The notes below the pieces were generated by a model. The model ran no database searches. It had not been told where the DNA came from and saw nothing but the letters and a program-made list of their open reading frames with translations. Source: Fidelibacterota bacterium (GTDB lineage: Bacteria > Pseudomonadota > Alphaproteobacteria > Rhodospirillales > Rhodospirillaceae). From it: a stretch of 64,000 nt of DNA. Positions 19,329 through 28,815 of this stretch are shown here, one piece after another. Position 1 is the first letter of the stretch. Every line of letters begins with the position of its first letter. The DNA lies in the NCBI GenBank assembly GCA_947475895.1, contig CANJMF010000005.1:89982-153981 (forward strand), in the 5' to 3' direction. The position numbers and the translations under genes were made by a program.

Positions 19329-20171
19329 TTGCCGAAGCGCACGCTCAAACGCGACTCTCCCGCTTTTGCCGAAAAGCAGCGGCTGGTCGGCAAGGCGGGC
19401 AAGAACCCGCCGGCCGTGATTCTGGTTGAACCTCAGTTGGCCGAAAACATCGGTACGGCTGCGCGCGCCATGATGAACACGGGGCTCGAGGATTTGCGTC
19501 TCGTCGACCCGAAACAGGATTGGATGAGCGAAAAGGCCTTGGCCGCATCGTCGGGCGCGGAATGGATTTTGGAAAACGCGCAGCGCTTTATGACGGTGGA
19601 AGAGGCCATTGCCGATCGCCAGATGCTGTATGCCGCCACGGCGCGCCGCCGCGAAATGGTGAAACCGCTTTCGACCGCCAGGACGGCAGGTCGTGAAATG
19701 CGTGCGCGCGCAGAGGCGGACGAGAAGGTGGGCATTTTATTCGGGCGCGAACGGGACGGCCTCACCAATCAGGAAGTCGCGCTGGCGAATGCGATCATTG
19801 AAGTGCCGCTCAATCCCGAGCACTCGTCGCTCAACCTCGCCCAAGCGGTGTTGTTGATCGGCTACGAGTGGTTCCAGGCGGGCTATGACGGGCCGGAATC
19901 CATGATCACCTTCAACAGCGCCAAGCCCGCCGATAAGGAGATGCTCATCGGACTGTTCGAGCATCTTGAGGAAGAACTCACCCTCTGTGGTTTCTTGCGC
20001 CACGAAGAGCGCCGCCCCAGCATGGTCGCTAACCTTCGCAACATCCTCCAACGGGCAGAGCTGACCGAGCAGGAAGTGCGTACGCTTCATGGGGTGGTGA
20101 AGGAATTACGCTATGGCCGGCGGCCCGATCGGCCGAAGCGCCAGCCCGGATTTAAAGATGAAGACTTTTAA
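19329..20171 (+). CDS. trmJ: TrmJ-type tRNA (Cm32/Um32) 2'-O-methyltransferase
   Basis: This SPOUT-class RNA methylase has about 280 residues from TTG 19329. No ATG suits the family N-terminus, so the start is the least certain part. The core opens PAVILVEPQLAENIGTAARAM, and GILFGRERDGLTNQEV and EVPLNPEHSSLNLAQAV form the SAM-binding knot. The C-terminal helical extension (LFEHLEEELTLCGF...) is typical of TrmJ. It would 2'-O-methylate position 32 of certain tRNAs. It begins 7 bases after Anbu's stop, so read-through from that cluster is likely. Confidence 0.85.
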   Translation: MPKRTLKRDSPAFAEKQRLVGKAGKNPPAVILVEPQLAENIGTAARAMMNTGLEDLRLVDPKQDWMSEKALAASSGAEWILENAQRFMTVEEAIADRQMLYAATARRREMVKPLSTARTAGREMRARAEADEKVGILFGRERDGLTNQEVALANAIIEVPLNPEHSSLNLAQAVLLIGYEWFQAGYDGPESMITFNSAKPADKEMLIGLFEHLEEELTLCGFLRHEERRPSMVANLRNILQRAELTEQEVRTLHGVVKELRYGRRPDRPKRQPGFKDEDF

Positions 20172-20220
20172 CAGATTGATTTTGCTTCATTTTTAGCTTT
20201 TGGCGGGGCGCGATCGCCGG

Positions 20221-20248
20221 TTGACTTAGCGCCTGTCCCACCTATACT
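20221..20248 (+). promoter_or_regulatory. Sigma-70-type promoter of rpsD
   Basis: TTGACT (20221-20226) and TATACT (20243-20248) are separated by 16 bases, a strong housekeeping promoter about 110 bases before the rpsD start codon. It predicts a 5' leader of about 100 nt. Confidence 0.75.
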
Positions 20249-20273
20249 CCGCTCGCTTTATTTCCGGGAACGT

Positions 20274-20314
20274 GAATACGGGCAACGACCTGTATTCCGG
20301 CTGCCGTTACAGCC
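20274..20314 (+). promoter_or_regulatory. Structured 5' leader of rpsD, candidate autoregulatory element
   Basis: Two adjacent inverted repeats lie in the predicted untranslated leader. GAATAC (20274-20279) pairs with GTATTC (20292-20297), and GGCTG (20299-20303) pairs with CAGCC (20310-20314). The hairpins are followed by a CAACAACA-rich unstructured stretch up to the ribosome binding site. S4 is a known autogenous repressor in other bacteria, so this is a plausible S4-binding leader, but no published class is recognised. Confidence 0.4.
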
Positions 20315-20356
20315 CTACCGGGACAATAACAACAACATGACAACAACAGGATACCA

Positions 20357-20971
20357 ATGACCAAACGTGCAGAGTCAAAGTACAAGATCGACCGACGTCT
20401 CCAAGTCAATCTCTGGGGACGTCCCAAGAGCCCCCTGAACAAGCGTGAGTACGGCCCCGGCCAACACGGTCAGCGCCGCAAGAAGCCGTCCGACTACGGC
20501 GTTCAGCTCATGGCGAAGCAGAAATTGAAGGGCTACTACGGCAACGTTTCCGAGAAGCAATTCCGCAAGTATTACGCCGAAGCTATGCGCCGTAAGGGCG
20601 ACAACGGCGAGAACTTGGTTGGCATTCTCGAAAGCCGCCTCGATGCGATCATCTATCGCATGAAATTCGCGATCACCGTGTTTGCCTCGCGCCAGTTCGT
20701 GAACCACGGCCACGTGTCCGTAAACGGCCGCCGCGTCACGGTGCCGTCGTACATGATCAAAGTCGGTGACAAGATCGAAGTGCGTGCCAAGTCGAAAGAA
20801 CTCACGGTTCTGAAGGAAGCGTCTGAATCGTCCGAGCGCGATGTGCCCGACTATATCGAAGTCGATCACACCAAGTTCGCCGGCGAATTGAAGCGCGTTC
20901 CGGCCCTGAAGGACATTCCTTATCCCGTCCAGATGGAACCGAACCTCGTCATCGAATTCTATTCGCGCTAA
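20357..20971 (+). CDS. rpsD: 30S ribosomal protein S4
   Basis: This 204-residue primary 16S rRNA-binding protein of the small subunit opens [13 protein letters not shown], followed by [20 protein letters not shown]. The S4 RNA-binding domain (about residues 95-155) includes [12 protein letters not shown] and [17 protein letters not shown]. Length and order are standard. As in many Alphaproteobacteria it is a single gene, separate from the alpha operon. It has its own promoter and a strong terminator. Confidence 0.98.
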   Translation: MTKRAESKYKIDRRLQVNLWGRPKSPLNKREYGPGQHGQRRKKPSDYGVQLMAKQKLKGYYGNVSEKQFRKYYAEAMRRKGDNGENLVGILESRLDAIIYRMKFAITVFASRQFVNHGHVSVNGRRVTVPSYMIKVGDKIEVRAKSKELTVLKEASESSERDVPDYIEVDHTKFAGELKRVPALKDIPYPVQMEPNLVIEFYSR

Positions 20972-20995
20972 CGCGCGACAGAATACCGAAACGAC

Positions 20996-21023
20996 AAACG
21001 GCGCCTCGCAAGAGGCGCCGTTT
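20996..21023. terminator. Bidirectional terminator between rpsD and the minus-strand hypothetical gene
   Basis: A perfect 12-bp stem AAACGGCGCCTC/GAGGCGCCGTTT (20996-21007 with 21012-21023) has a GCAA tetraloop, T residues on the plus side and A residues on the other. It can serve both rpsD and the convergent gene ending at 21044. Confidence 0.92.
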
Positions 21024-21043
21024 TGCATTCGGGCGTCAGCGCT

Positions 21044-21367
21044 TCAAGCGTGCGCTGAAACCGGGTTCGATAACTTGCGTAGGGCCCGATAGGGCCGGGG
21101 ATTGTCGGGCTGGCGCAGAACGATCTCTGTCTGGTTTGTGTCGGGATGCAGGGGGTTGAACCAAGCCAGCGGCTTGCCGTGATAGCCGGCGATAAGTGCC
21201 GCCCGCACATAGGGTAAAACCGAATGGGCGCCCTTGTGCTCTTCCAGAAAGGCTTGGAGCTCATCCTCGAATTCATCGAGCGGTGAATGAACACGGCGCA
21301 ATGCGCTCGCATATTCATAGGCCCACTCGATTGCCAGCTCGGGTGACTTAACCTCGTCAATTTCCAT
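21044..21367 (-). CDS. Hypothetical protein, 107 aa
   Basis: The ATG at 21367 is preceded by GAGG at good spacing. The protein is soluble and acidic at the N-terminus, with a helical first half (SPELAIEWAYEYASALRRVH, DEFEDELQAFLEEH). The second half is richer in Pro, Trp and basic residues (GKPLAWFNPLHPD, RPYRALRKL). I do not recognise a domain. It uses the shared terminator at 20996-21023, which supports it being a real transcribed gene. Confidence 0.65.
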   Translation of the reverse strand: MEIDEVKSPELAIEWAYEYASALRRVHSPLDEFEDELQAFLEEHKGAHSVLPYVRAALIAGYHGKPLAWFNPLHPDTNQTEIVLRQPDNPRPYRALRKLSNPVSAHA

Positions 21368-21580
21368 AATCGGACCTCAGCCCATTTCACCAAACCGGAC
21401 GCGCGCGTAGTGCGATGCTATCCTCAGGTTCCATAACGCGAAAGTTGTGGAAATGTTTCCGTCAGAAAGAGACGGTCTGTAAAAAGCACGTGGATTTTCA
21501 AAGTTGCGAAAATTTCTCAACTTCGCGGAACAAGCGAGGTTGTCCCGCGTTGATTTTCTAACGTCCTTAGGGAGGCCGTC

Positions 21581-21772
21581 TTGGACGAAGGGCAACATAA
21601 CGCTGAAGTGTATCGCCAGCGGGCAGTTAGCATTCGACGTACCGCCGAGGCAGCTACAGACCCCAAGGCGCGGGAAGAGCTTCTGCGTCTTGCGGAAAGC
21701 TGGCAACGTTTGGCCGACCTGAAGTCGCCAGCGCCACCGAGTTGGGTAATGCCGGAAGGCTCAACACACTAG
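21581..21772 (+). CDS. Small helical protein, 63 aa
   Basis: It starts at TTG 21581 with an excellent AGGGAGG site 5 bases upstream, and no ATG competes. The sequence (YRQRAVSIRRTAEAATDPKAREELLRLAESWQRLAD, written here in short parts: YRQRAVSIRR, AREELLRLAESW) forms two amphipathic helices. Small proteins of this pattern are frequent in Alphaproteobacteria, usually unannotated in function. The C-terminus is proline-rich. It stands alone between two minus-strand genes. Confidence 0.7.
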   Translation: MDEGQHNAEVYRQRAVSIRRTAEAATDPKAREELLRLAESWQRLADLKSPAPPSWVMPEGSTH

Positions 21773-21801
21773 ATTAAAGGGGCGTGTCGGCGTGGACGGC
21801 G

Positions 21802-22134
21802 TTAAGCGGTCGCGACCTGCTTTTCTTTGAACAGGTCTTGCAGCTCGCCGTTTTCGGCCATCTCGCGCACGATATCGCAGCCGCCCACGAATTCGCCCTT
21901 CACGTAAAGCTGGGGGATCGTAGGCCAGTTGCTGAACTCTTTGATGCCCTGGCGCAGGCCATCGTCGGCGAGCACGTTCACGCCTTTGAACTTCACGCCT
22001 GTGTGCGAAAGAATCTGCACCACGGCAGCCGAGAAGCCGCATTGCGGAAACTGAGGCGTGCCCTTCATGAACAGCACGATGTCGTTCTCGGCGATGTCTT
22101 TTTTGATGCCTTCGATGGCGGGAGTGTCGCTCAT
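21802..22134 (-). CDS. grxD: Monothiol glutaredoxin, Grx4 family
   Basis: This 110-residue protein has the single-cysteine CGFS active site (Cys32), and its [28 protein letters not shown] blocks are diagnostic. CGFS glutaredoxins bind a glutathione-ligated [2Fe-2S] cluster, often as a heterodimer with BolA, and work in iron-sulfur trafficking. The ATG at 22134 is preferred over an upstream in-frame start at 22149. It is the last gene of the purC-S-Q-L-bolA-grxD run, directly after bolA. Confidence 0.95.
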   Translation of the reverse strand: MSDTPAIEGIKKDIAENDIVLFMKGTPQFPQCGFSAAVVQILSHTGVKFKGVNVLADDGLRQGIKEFSNWPTIPQLYVKGEFVGGCDIVREMAENGELQDLFKEKQVATA

Positions 22135-22210
22135 TGCAAATATCCTCAATTGGGAATGTAGCCCGAATATAAGGGCTTAAGTCCGTAATACAAGTTGCGA
22201 TGGACGCTGT

Positions 22211-22447
22211 TTAGGCGGCTTTTACGCCGGTTTGCAGCGCCAGCGCATGCAGTTCCCCGCCCATTTTGCCCTTCAGGGCAGCATAAACCATCTGGTGCTG
22301 CTGTACGCGCGACTTGCCTTTGAACGCCTCCGACAGGATCGTGGCGGCGTAATGATCGCCATCGCCGGCCAGGTCTTCAATGGAGACCTCGGCGTCGGGA
22401 AAAGCGTCCTTGATCATCTTCTCGATATCGTTTGCGGCCATCGCCAT
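22211..22447 (-). CDS. bolA: BolA-family protein
   Basis: This 78-residue protein has the BolA class KH-like fold. The GDGDHYAATILSEAFKGKSRVQQHQMVYAAL core contains the conserved His and the helix-turn-helix-like FKGKSRVxQHQ motif. It starts at ATG 22447, 13 bases after the purL stop. BolA proteins partner with CGFS glutaredoxins in Fe-S handling, and the adjacent grxD fits that pairing. The missing N-terminal extension suggests the BolA2/IbaG-like short form. Confidence 0.92.
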   Translation of the reverse strand: MAMAANDIEKMIKDAFPDAEVSIEDLAGDGDHYAATILSEAFKGKSRVQQHQMVYAALKGKMGGELHALALQTGVKAA

Positions 22448-22460
22448 TGCTTAATTTCCC

Positions 22461-24674
22461 TTAGCTCGCTGACGCCATATAGATCGGGAACCAGCCTTCG
22501 TACAATTTACGCAAAGTCATCAGCGCCATAGAATCGGTGCCGATCGTGAGAGAGGCGCCGCCTGTAACGCCGATGTCGCGGGCTGGCACGCCGGCTTTCG
22601 CCGCCGCTTCGAGAATACCCGCAGCTTTAGCCTGTGGAACCGCGATCACGTAGCGTCCCTGATCTTCACCGAAATGAAGCGAATGATCCTCGATGGTCAA
22701 CGTCGCGCCGATGTTGCCGGCCAAGGCCATTTCCGTTACGGCGACGAGGGTGCCGCCATCGGAAACGTCATGGCAGGTGCGGACTTGGCCGCTGGTAATG
22801 AGGCCGCGCACGAAATCGCCCACCTTGCGCTCGTGCGCAAGATCGACCGGCGGCGGCGCGCCCATCTTGGACTCATCTTCGAAGTCATGGGCCCACACTT
22901 CGCGCACATACAGCGATTGGCCTAGATAACCTTCGCCGACTTGGCCCAGAAGAATGATGGTGTCGCCAACGCCTTTGAACAGAACGGTCGCCGTGTGGTC
23001 GAGGTTGTCGATGAGACCGACCCCGCCAATCGCAGGCGTCGGCAAGATCGCCTTGCCGTTGGTCTCGTTATAAAGCGACACGTTGCCCGAAATGACCGGG
23101 TAATCGAGCGCCTTGCACGCCTCACCGATACCCTTAATGGCATCGACAATCTGGCCCATAATTTCGGGCTTCTCGGGGTTGCCGAAGTTGAGGTTGTCGG
23201 TGATCGCGAGCGGGCGCCCGCCGACGGCGGTGATGTTGCGCCACGTCTCCGCGACGGCTTGCTTGCCGCCTTCGAACGGATCGGCCTTCACATAACGCGG
23301 CGTACAGTCGGTGGTGATCGCTAGGCCGCGATTGGAGCCATGCAAGCGCACGACGGCTGCATCGCCCCCTGGGCGCTGCGTGGTGTCGGCCATGACCATG
23401 TGATCGTACTGTTCCCAAATCCAGCGACGGCTGGCGAGGTCCGGGCAGCCCATGAGCCGGGGCAGGGCCTCGGTCCAAAGGACCATGTTCACATTCTTGG
23501 TTTCGAGGGCCGGCAGTTTAGGCGATGAAACCCACGGCCGGTCGTATTCGGGCGAGGCCTGTGCGAGCGGGTCGATCGGCAGATCGCCGACCACGTCGCC
23601 GTTCATTTTCAAAACCATGCGGCCTGTATCCGTCAGATGGCCGATGATCGCGAAATCCAGCTCCCACTTTTCCATGATCTTGCGGGCAATATCTTCTTTG
23701 CCGGGCTGCAAGATCACGAGCATGCGCTCCTGGCTTTCCGAAAGCATCATTTCGTACGGCGTCATGCCGGTTTCGCGTTGGGGCACTTTCTCCAGATTAA
23801 GTTCAACGCCCATGCCGCCTTTCGACGCCATTTCGAAAGACGAACTCGTCAGACCGGCCGCACCCATGTCTTGGATAGCGACGATGGTTCCGGTCTTCAT
23901 CAGCTCAAGGCAGGCTTCGATGAGAAGCTTTTCGGTGAACGGGTCGCCAACCTGGACGGTCGGGCGCTTCTCCTCGGAGTCTGCGCCAAATTCCGCCGAC
24001 GCCATGGTGGCGCCGTGAATACCGTCGCGCCCGGTTTTTGAACCGAAATACACAACCGGATTTCCAACGCCCGCGGCAGCCGAATAGAAAATTTTGTCCT
24101 TGTCCGCGAGGCCGACAGTCATCGCGTTAACGAGGATGTTGCCGTTATAGCTGGGGTGGAAGTTTACTTCGCCGCCAACTGTCGGCACGCCCACGCAATT
24201 GCCGTAACCACCGATGCCCGCGACCACGCCGGCAACGAGTTGCTTGGTTTTGGGATGCTTCGGGTCGCCGAAACGCAAAGCATTCATATTGGCGATGGGA
24301 CGTGCGCCCATGGTGAATACATCGCGCAAGATGCCGCCCACGCCCGTGGCCGCGCCCTGATAGGGCTCGATAAAGCTGGGGTGGTTGTGGCTTTCCATTT
24401 TAAAGATCGCCGCCAGGCCTTCGCCGATGTCGATGACGCCGGCATTCTCACCGGGGCCGCAAATGACCCAGGGGGCCGTTGTCGGCAAGGTCTTGAGCCA
24501 GCGCTTGGACGATTTGTAAGAGCAATGCTCCGACCACATTACCGAGAAAATGCCCAGCTCAACGAGGTTGGGCTCGCGGCCCATGATCTCGAGGACTTTT
24601 TTGTATTCGGATTCGCTCAGGCCGTGGCTTTTGACGTCCTCGGGCGTGATGCCCGTTTTTGGCTGGTGGTTCAC
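22461..24674 (-). CDS. purL: Phosphoribosylformylglycinamidine synthase subunit PurL (small form)
   Basis: This 737-residue ATP-dependent enzyme converts FGAR to FGAM in purine synthesis. It is the small PurL that needs PurS and PurQ partners, not the ~1300-residue single-chain form. Blocks include [54 protein letters not shown] and [18 protein letters not shown]. The start is GTG at 24674, which shares bases with the TGA of purQ (a GTGA overlap), so the two are translationally coupled. Confidence 0.97.
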   Translation of the reverse strand: MNHQPKTGITPEDVKSHGLSESEYKKVLEIMGREPNLVELGIFSVMWSEHCSYKSSKRWLKTLPTTAPWVICGPGENAGVIDIGEGLAAIFKMESHNHPSFIEPYQGAATGVGGILRDVFTMGARPIANMNALRFGDPKHPKTKQLVAGVVAGIGGYGNCVGVPTVGGEVNFHPSYNGNILVNAMTVGLADKDKIFYSAAAGVGNPVVYFGSKTGRDGIHGATMASAEFGADSEEKRPTVQVGDPFTEKLLIEACLELMKTGTIVAIQDMGAAGLTSSSFEMASKGGMGVELNLEKVPQRETGMTPYEMMLSESQERMLVILQPGKEDIARKIMEKWELDFAIIGHLTDTGRMVLKMNGDVVGDLPIDPLAQASPEYDRPWVSSPKLPALETKNVNMVLWTEALPRLMGCPDLASRRWIWEQYDHMVMADTTQRPGGDAAVVRLHGSNRGLAITTDCTPRYVKADPFEGGKQAVAETWRNITAVGGRPLAITDNLNFGNPEKPEIMGQIVDAIKGIGEACKALDYPVISGNVSLYNETNGKAILPTPAIGGVGLIDNLDHTATVLFKGVGDTIILLGQVGEGYLGQSLYVREVWAHDFEDESKMGAPPPVDLAHERKVGDFVRGLITSGQVRTCHDVSDGGTLVAVTEMALAGNIGATLTIEDHSLHFGEDQGRYVIAVPQAKAAGILEAAAKAGVPARDIGVTGGASLTIGTDSMALMTLRKLYEGWFPIYMASAS

Positions 24675-25366
24675 GACAAAGTCTCCACCAGGCTTTCAAA
24701 CATCTTGCGGCCGTCGATGCCGCCAAGTTTCGGATCCGACAGGCGCTCAGGGTGCGGCATCATGCCCAGCACTGTGCGCGACTTGTTGAAGACGCCCGCG
24801 ATATTGCGTTGTGATCCGTTCGGGTTGGAGAAGTCGCTTAAGTCGCCGCGCGGCGAGCAATAGCGGAATGCCACCAAGCCTTCACCTTCCAAGCGATCAA
24901 GCGTTTCGGTATCGGCATAGTAGTTGCCTTCACCATGGCCGATCGGAATGCGGACCACTTCGCCGACGCTGTATTTCGACGTGAAGGCGCTCTGCGAGTC
25001 TTCGACCTTGAGATAAACGTCTTTGCAGATGTACTTGAGGTTCTTGTTGCGCATCAGAACGCCAGGCACGAGGCCCGCTTCCGCGATGATCTGAAAGCCG
25101 TTGCAGATACCAAGGACGCGCATGCCCTTTTCGGCGCGGCGCTTTACTTCATGCATGATGGGCGAGTGCGCGGCCATGGCGCCGCAGCGCAAATAATCGC
25201 CGTAGGAAAATCCGCCCGGAACGACGACAAGGTCCACATCGGGGAGTTCCGTATCCCGATGCCAGATCATCTGTGTGGGTTTGCCGAGACTTTGTTCGAG
25301 GGCGACGGCGATGTCGCGATCGCAGTTCGAGCCCGGGAATACAATAACCGCTGCCTTTACCGACAT
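24671..25366 (-). CDS. purQ: PurQ, glutaminase subunit of FGAM synthase
   Basis: This 231-residue class I glutamine amidotransferase provides ammonia to PurL. The nucleophile is Cys88 in VLGICNGFQ, with the His/Glu pair in MMPHPERL near the C-terminus. The N-terminus [12 protein letters not shown] and [13 protein letters not shown] are the PurQ signature. It starts 4 bases after purS and overlaps purL by 4 bases, in line with the three proteins acting as a complex. Confidence 0.97.
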   Translation of the reverse strand: MSVKAAVIVFPGSNCDRDIAVALEQSLGKPTQMIWHRDTELPDVDLVVVPGGFSYGDYLRCGAMAAHSPIMHEVKRRAEKGMRVLGICNGFQIIAEAGLVPGVLMRNKNLKYICKDVYLKVEDSQSAFTSKYSVGEVVRIPIGHGEGNYYADTETLDRLEGEGLVAFRYCSPRGDLSDFSNPNGSQRNIAGVFNKSRTVLGMMPHPERLSDPKLGGIDGRKMFESLVETLS

Positions 25367-25370
25367 GGCG

Positions 25371-25613
25371 TTAGTCCACCACCTCGACGCTGAAGTTTTC
25401 GATCACGGTGTTGGCCAGCAGCTTGCGGCACATGTCCTCGACCGTGCTCTTGGCTTTTGCCGCGTCGGTCTCGGCAATATTCAATTCTATGAACTTGCCT
25501 TGCCGCACGTCGCTCGCGCTTTTGAAGCCGTGACCGTGCAGGGCGTTTTCGACAGCTTTACCCTGGGGATCGAGCACGCCGTTTTTCAGCGTGATGTGGA
25601 CTCGTGCCTTCAA
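25371..25613 (-). CDS. purS: PurS, structural subunit of FGAM synthase
   Basis: This 80-residue protein ([33 protein letters not shown]) is the small third subunit that bridges PurL and PurQ and helps ammonia transfer. Length and position (between purC and purQ) are those seen in Gram-positive bacteria and Alphaproteobacteria. It has a 49-base gap from purC and a 4-base gap to purQ. Confidence 0.95.
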   Translation of the reverse strand: MKARVHITLKNGVLDPQGKAVENALHGHGFKSASDVRQGKFIELNIAETDAAKAKSTVEDMCRKLLANTVIENFSVEVVD

Positions 25614-25662
25614 TGCCTACTCCTCAGACTTCAATCCCGGGACTTGGCCCGGGATTGGTTCA

Positions 25663-26430
25663 TTATTGCAGTGTGGACGGACCTTTTACGTCGGTGGGCC
25701 CGCTCTCGGGCAAGATGCCTAACCGTCGCGCCACTTCCTGGTAGGCTTCCTCGATCTGGCCGAGGTCGCGGCGGAAGCGGTCTTTGTCCATCTTTTCGTT
25801 GGTCTTGGAATCCCACAAACGCATGTTGTCCGGCGACAGTTCGTCGGCCAGAACAATTTGCACATCGCCGTTTTCGTGGAACAGGCGGCCGAACTCGACC
25901 TTGAAATCGATGACGCGAATGCCGATGCCCAAGAACATGCCTGTCATGAAATCGTTGATGCGCAAGCTCATGTTCAGCATTTCGTCGATCTCGTGGATCG
26001 CGGCCCAACCGAAGCCCGTGATGTGCTCTTCCGAAACCATCGGATCGCCGAACTGATCGTTCTTGTAATAGTACTCGACGATGGAGCGGGGCAGGCGTGT
26101 GCCCTCAGGAATATGAAACCGTTCGGAGATGGAGCCGGCGGCGACGTTGCGCACGACCACTTCCACCGGAATAATCTCAACTTCCTTCACCAACTGCTCG
26201 CGCATGTTCAGGCGGCGCACGAAGTGCGTCGGGATGCCGATCTCCTCCAAGCGCATCATCAGGTATTCCGAGATGCGGTTGTTGAGCACGCCCTTACCGG
26301 TGATGGTGCCCTTCTTCTTGTTATTGAAGGCGGTCGCATCGTCCTTGAAGTACTGCACCAAGGTGCCGGGTTCGGGGCCTTCGAACAAAACCTTAGCTTT
26401 GCCCTCGTAGATCTGCTTGCGCCGCGCCAT
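25663..26430 (-). CDS. purC: SAICAR synthetase
   Basis: This 255-residue enzyme ligates aspartate to CAIR in purine biosynthesis. Clear blocks are [62 protein letters not shown] and IDFKVEFGR. It is the first gene of the purCSQL-bolA-grxD operon; the short region upstream (26431-26530) must contain the operon promoter, but I cannot pick out a clear -35/-10 pair or any riboswitch. Confidence 0.97.
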   Translation of the reverse strand: MARRKQIYEGKAKVLFEGPEPGTLVQYFKDDATAFNNKKKGTITGKGVLNNRISEYLMMRLEEIGIPTHFVRRLNMREQLVKEVEIIPVEVVVRNVAAGSISERFHIPEGTRLPRSIVEYYYKNDQFGDPMVSEEHITGFGWAAIHEIDEMLNMSLRINDFMTGMFLGIGIRVIDFKVEFGRLFHENGDVQIVLADELSPDNMRLWDSKTNEKMDKDRFRRDLGQIEEAYQEVARRLGILPESGPTDVKGPSTLQ

Positions 26431-26533
26431 GGCGTTTTCCTTAAAAACAGCGGAAGGACCGGTGCGTTTCCGGCGTTATGGGGTCGATATAGCAGGTGGG
26501 GGCCAGGGCTACAACGGATGGGGTATGACGATC

Positions 26534-26555
26534 AAAAAGCCCCGAAAACCGGGGC
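26534..26555 (-). terminator. Rho-independent terminator of the NRDE gene
   Basis: On the minus strand GCCCCG and CGGGGC form a six-bp stem around a short T-rich loop, followed by TTTTTGAT. It lies immediately after the NRDE stop codon and before the purC promoter region. Confidence 0.8.
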
Positions 26556-27320
26556 CTAATGGCGGGCTGCGGAGACCGCGCCAAAAATATCCACAGGCTG
26601 AAATCGCGTAGACTCGGGCGGGCCGGCGGCAAACAGCCACACGGGAAACGTGCCGTCATGGGCTGCTTGCGCGGACGGAAGCGCCATCAACGAGGAGGAG
26701 GACGTGCCAAAACCGCTCTCTAAGCGAAAGCTCATCGCCCGGCTTTCCGTGGCGTCATTCGATCCCAGCAGTTTTTGCCAGGCGTCCCATTGGTCGGCGC
26801 CAGGATCGGGACGTGCTGCAGTTTCGAAACGCGGGAGATAGTTGGCAATACGCGGGTCGCCAATATCGTTGCGATCGGACGCCGTGAACATCGATAGGCC
26901 GGCGGGCACTTGTTCGACGCGGACTCGTTTGGCGCCATCCGTCGATGACAGCCACCATGCGTCACGGTTATCGGCGATCACCAGATTGAACGAGCGGTAA
27001 GCGGTTGGGTCAATGTCGCCGAGCGCCTCGGCTGCGTCGGCATGATCCAACGCCTCGAGTACCAGCTCACCACGCGAGCGCTTACCGGGCGCAGGCCCCA
27101 GCGAGCCGTACCGATTAAGAATGCACGCAACAACGCCGTGATCGTTCAATCCCATCCAGGTGCCGCCCGCAGTCATATCGAGCCCGGCGACGGCCTCCGG
27201 TCGATCCGGCCAGTGCCGCGCCGGCGGTTGCCAGGAGCGATCAAGCATTTCATCGCGGTTGGCGCCGATAATCACGGGCCACGCATGACCGGGTTGGCGA
27301 AGAAGAACGACGGTGCACAT
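26556..27320 (-). CDS. NRDE/TANGO2-family protein
   Basis: This is a 254-residue protein when started at the ATG giving MCTVV, as in the family; a GTG two codons upstream is also open. The defining NRDE tetrapeptide is at residues 21-24 (GANRDE), with Cys2 as the putative N-terminal nucleophile (Ntn-type fold). GGTWMGLNDHGVVACILNRYG and the later SSSSLMAL segment also fit. The family includes human TANGO2, linked to haem and lipid handling, but the bacterial reaction is not established. It has its own terminator. Confidence 0.88.
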   Translation of the reverse strand: MCTVVLLRQPGHAWPVIIGANRDEMLDRSWQPPARHWPDRPEAVAGLDMTAGGTWMGLNDHGVVACILNRYGSLGPAPGKRSRGELVLEALDHADAAEALGDIDPTAYRSFNLVIADNRDAWWLSSTDGAKRVRVEQVPAGLSMFTASDRNDIGDPRIANYLPRFETAARPDPGADQWDAWQKLLGSNDATESRAMSFRLESGFGTSSSSLMALPSAQAAHDGTFPVWLFAAGPPESTRFQPVDIFGAVSAARH

Positions 27321-27408
27321 AGGCACAAGTTAGTGTCCCTCATAACTTCGCGCCAGCCGTGAAGCGCAAGGCCCTTCGATCCTTTGTGCAGCGTGCTATC
27401 TTTTGGGA

Positions 27409-28815
27409 ATGACGTCTAAATCGCCTTGGCTTCCTATGCCCGCGCGTGATCGCTTGACCGCGACACCGGCGGAGATGTTGAAGATGTATGGCGCCGATTT
27501 GCCCCGCATCCCGGACAGCGGTGTCTTGCATCACGGGCGCGGTATAGCGCTTTGTGGCTTAAACAAATTCGACGAAGCACAGCACGCATTTACAAAAGCG
27601 CTGGAAATGGCGCCGCTCTATGCCGACGCGTGGGTGTCGATGGGCGATTTGCATTTTGCCCGAAAAGAAAAACGGCTTGCGCGTGCAGCTTTTCTAAAGG
27701 CATTGGCCATTGATGCGTTGACGCCTGGTGCGTGGGCTGGGTTTTGCGATACGTCGAGTTGGGTATCGCGGTGGATTTGGCGTCGGAGGCTTTCCGCCCG
27801 GGAGGCGCTTTTGCGGCAGCGGCGCCGGGACAAACACCCCGAGGCGGCGGCTGTGATCAGCGAAGCGGCGCGCCTTGGAAAATCGGAATACCATGCGGAA
27901 GCCATCAATGTGCTGCGGGCGTTTCTGGAAACGTGCCCGGGACATGTAAATGCGACGGCGACGTTGTGCGCCCTTTTGGCGGGACTTGGAAACGTCGAGC
28001 AAGGTCGACGCGGGTTAGAACGCCTCGTCCAATGGTGGCCGAGCAGCGCGTCGGCCAGCTACTGCCTCGGGGCCTATCTCATGACGGTGGGTGAGAAAGA
28101 AGCCGGTATAAAAATGCTTCAGCGTTCTCTGGCGCTTGATCCTGAGGACAAGGCCAATGCGCGCTTTGCCCTGTCTACATTGGGCGTGGCTCCATTGCCG
28201 CGTCTCGCCGACGCCGAGGTCCGCGGCATTTTCGACGCCTACGCCGACAAATTCGACCACGACCTGAGAGACAATCTTGAGTACCGCGTGCCCGAGATCA
28301 TCGCGGCCCGTATTGCTGGCGCAGGGCGACGTTGGCCATGCATGTTGGACCTTGGGTGCGGAACGGGTCTATGTGGCGTGCAAATGCGCGCCCATGTTGA
28401 TCGCTTGATCGGCGTGGATCTGTCGGAAAAAATGCTTCGAAAGGCCCAGACGCGGCGCATCTATGATGTTTTGCAGGTCGGTGAAGCGGCTTCCTATCTT
28501 GAACGATCATCCGAAAGTTTTGACCTGATGATCGCCGCCGATGTCCTCGTTTATATCGGGGATGTAACCGCCCTTTTTGGCGCGGTCGCCGCCCGGCTCG
28601 CGCGCGCCGGTGAGTTTTGGTTTTCGGTCGAAGTGTCGGAACGCGAAGGTGTTCACATTACGATGTCGCGCAGATACCAGCACAGTCTGGGGTATCTTGA
28701 ATCCTCCGCCCGCGCAGCGGGACTTCGCGTGAAGCACCAGCAGCCGACCGATATTCGCAGGCATGCGAATGAGATGCAGAAGGGTTTGTTAGTCGCACTC
28801 GAACGCGACGTTTAG
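27409..28815 (+). CDS. TPR-containing SAM-dependent methyltransferase
   Basis: This is a 468-residue protein. The N-terminal half carries tetratricopeptide-like helices (LHHGRGIALCGLNKFDEAQ near residue 40, YADAWVSMGDLHFA near 70, SASYCLGAYLMTVG near 215). The C-terminal half has a class I methyltransferase fold with LDLGCGTGLCG at about 312 and IGVDLSEKMLRKA after it. This layout is that of the COG4976-type predicted methyltransferases with TPR repeats. Residues 115-145 are strongly basic (RWIWRRRLSAREALLRQRRR). The substrate is unknown. Its stop overlaps that of purB by 4 bases, tail to tail. Confidence 0.85.
   Translation: MTSKSPWLPMPARDRLTATPAEMLKMYGADLPRIPDSGVLHHGRGIALCGLNKFDEAQHAFTKALEMAPLYADAWVSMGDLHFARKEKRLARAAFLKALAIDALTPGAWAGFCDTSSWVSRWIWRRRLSAREALLRQRRRDKHPEAAAVISEAARLGKSEYHAEAINVLRAFLETCPGHVNATATLCALLAGLGNVEQGRRGLERLVQWWPSSASASYCLGAYLMTVGEKEAGIKMLQRSLALDPEDKANARFALSTLGVAPLPRLADAEVRGIFDAYADKFDHDLRDNLEYRVPEIIAARIAGAGRRWPCMLDLGCGTGLCGVQMRAHVDRLIGVDLSEKMLRKAQTRRIYDVLQVGEAASYLERSSESFDLMIAADVLVYIGDVTALFGAVAARLARAGEFWFSVEVSEREGVHITMSRRYQHSLGYLESSARAAGLRVKHQQPTDIRRHANEMQKGLLVALERDV

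Noticed and set aside
21377..21706. Minus-strand frame around 21377-21706
   Set aside because: No ribosome site, and it overlaps the better supported 63-aa gene at 21581.
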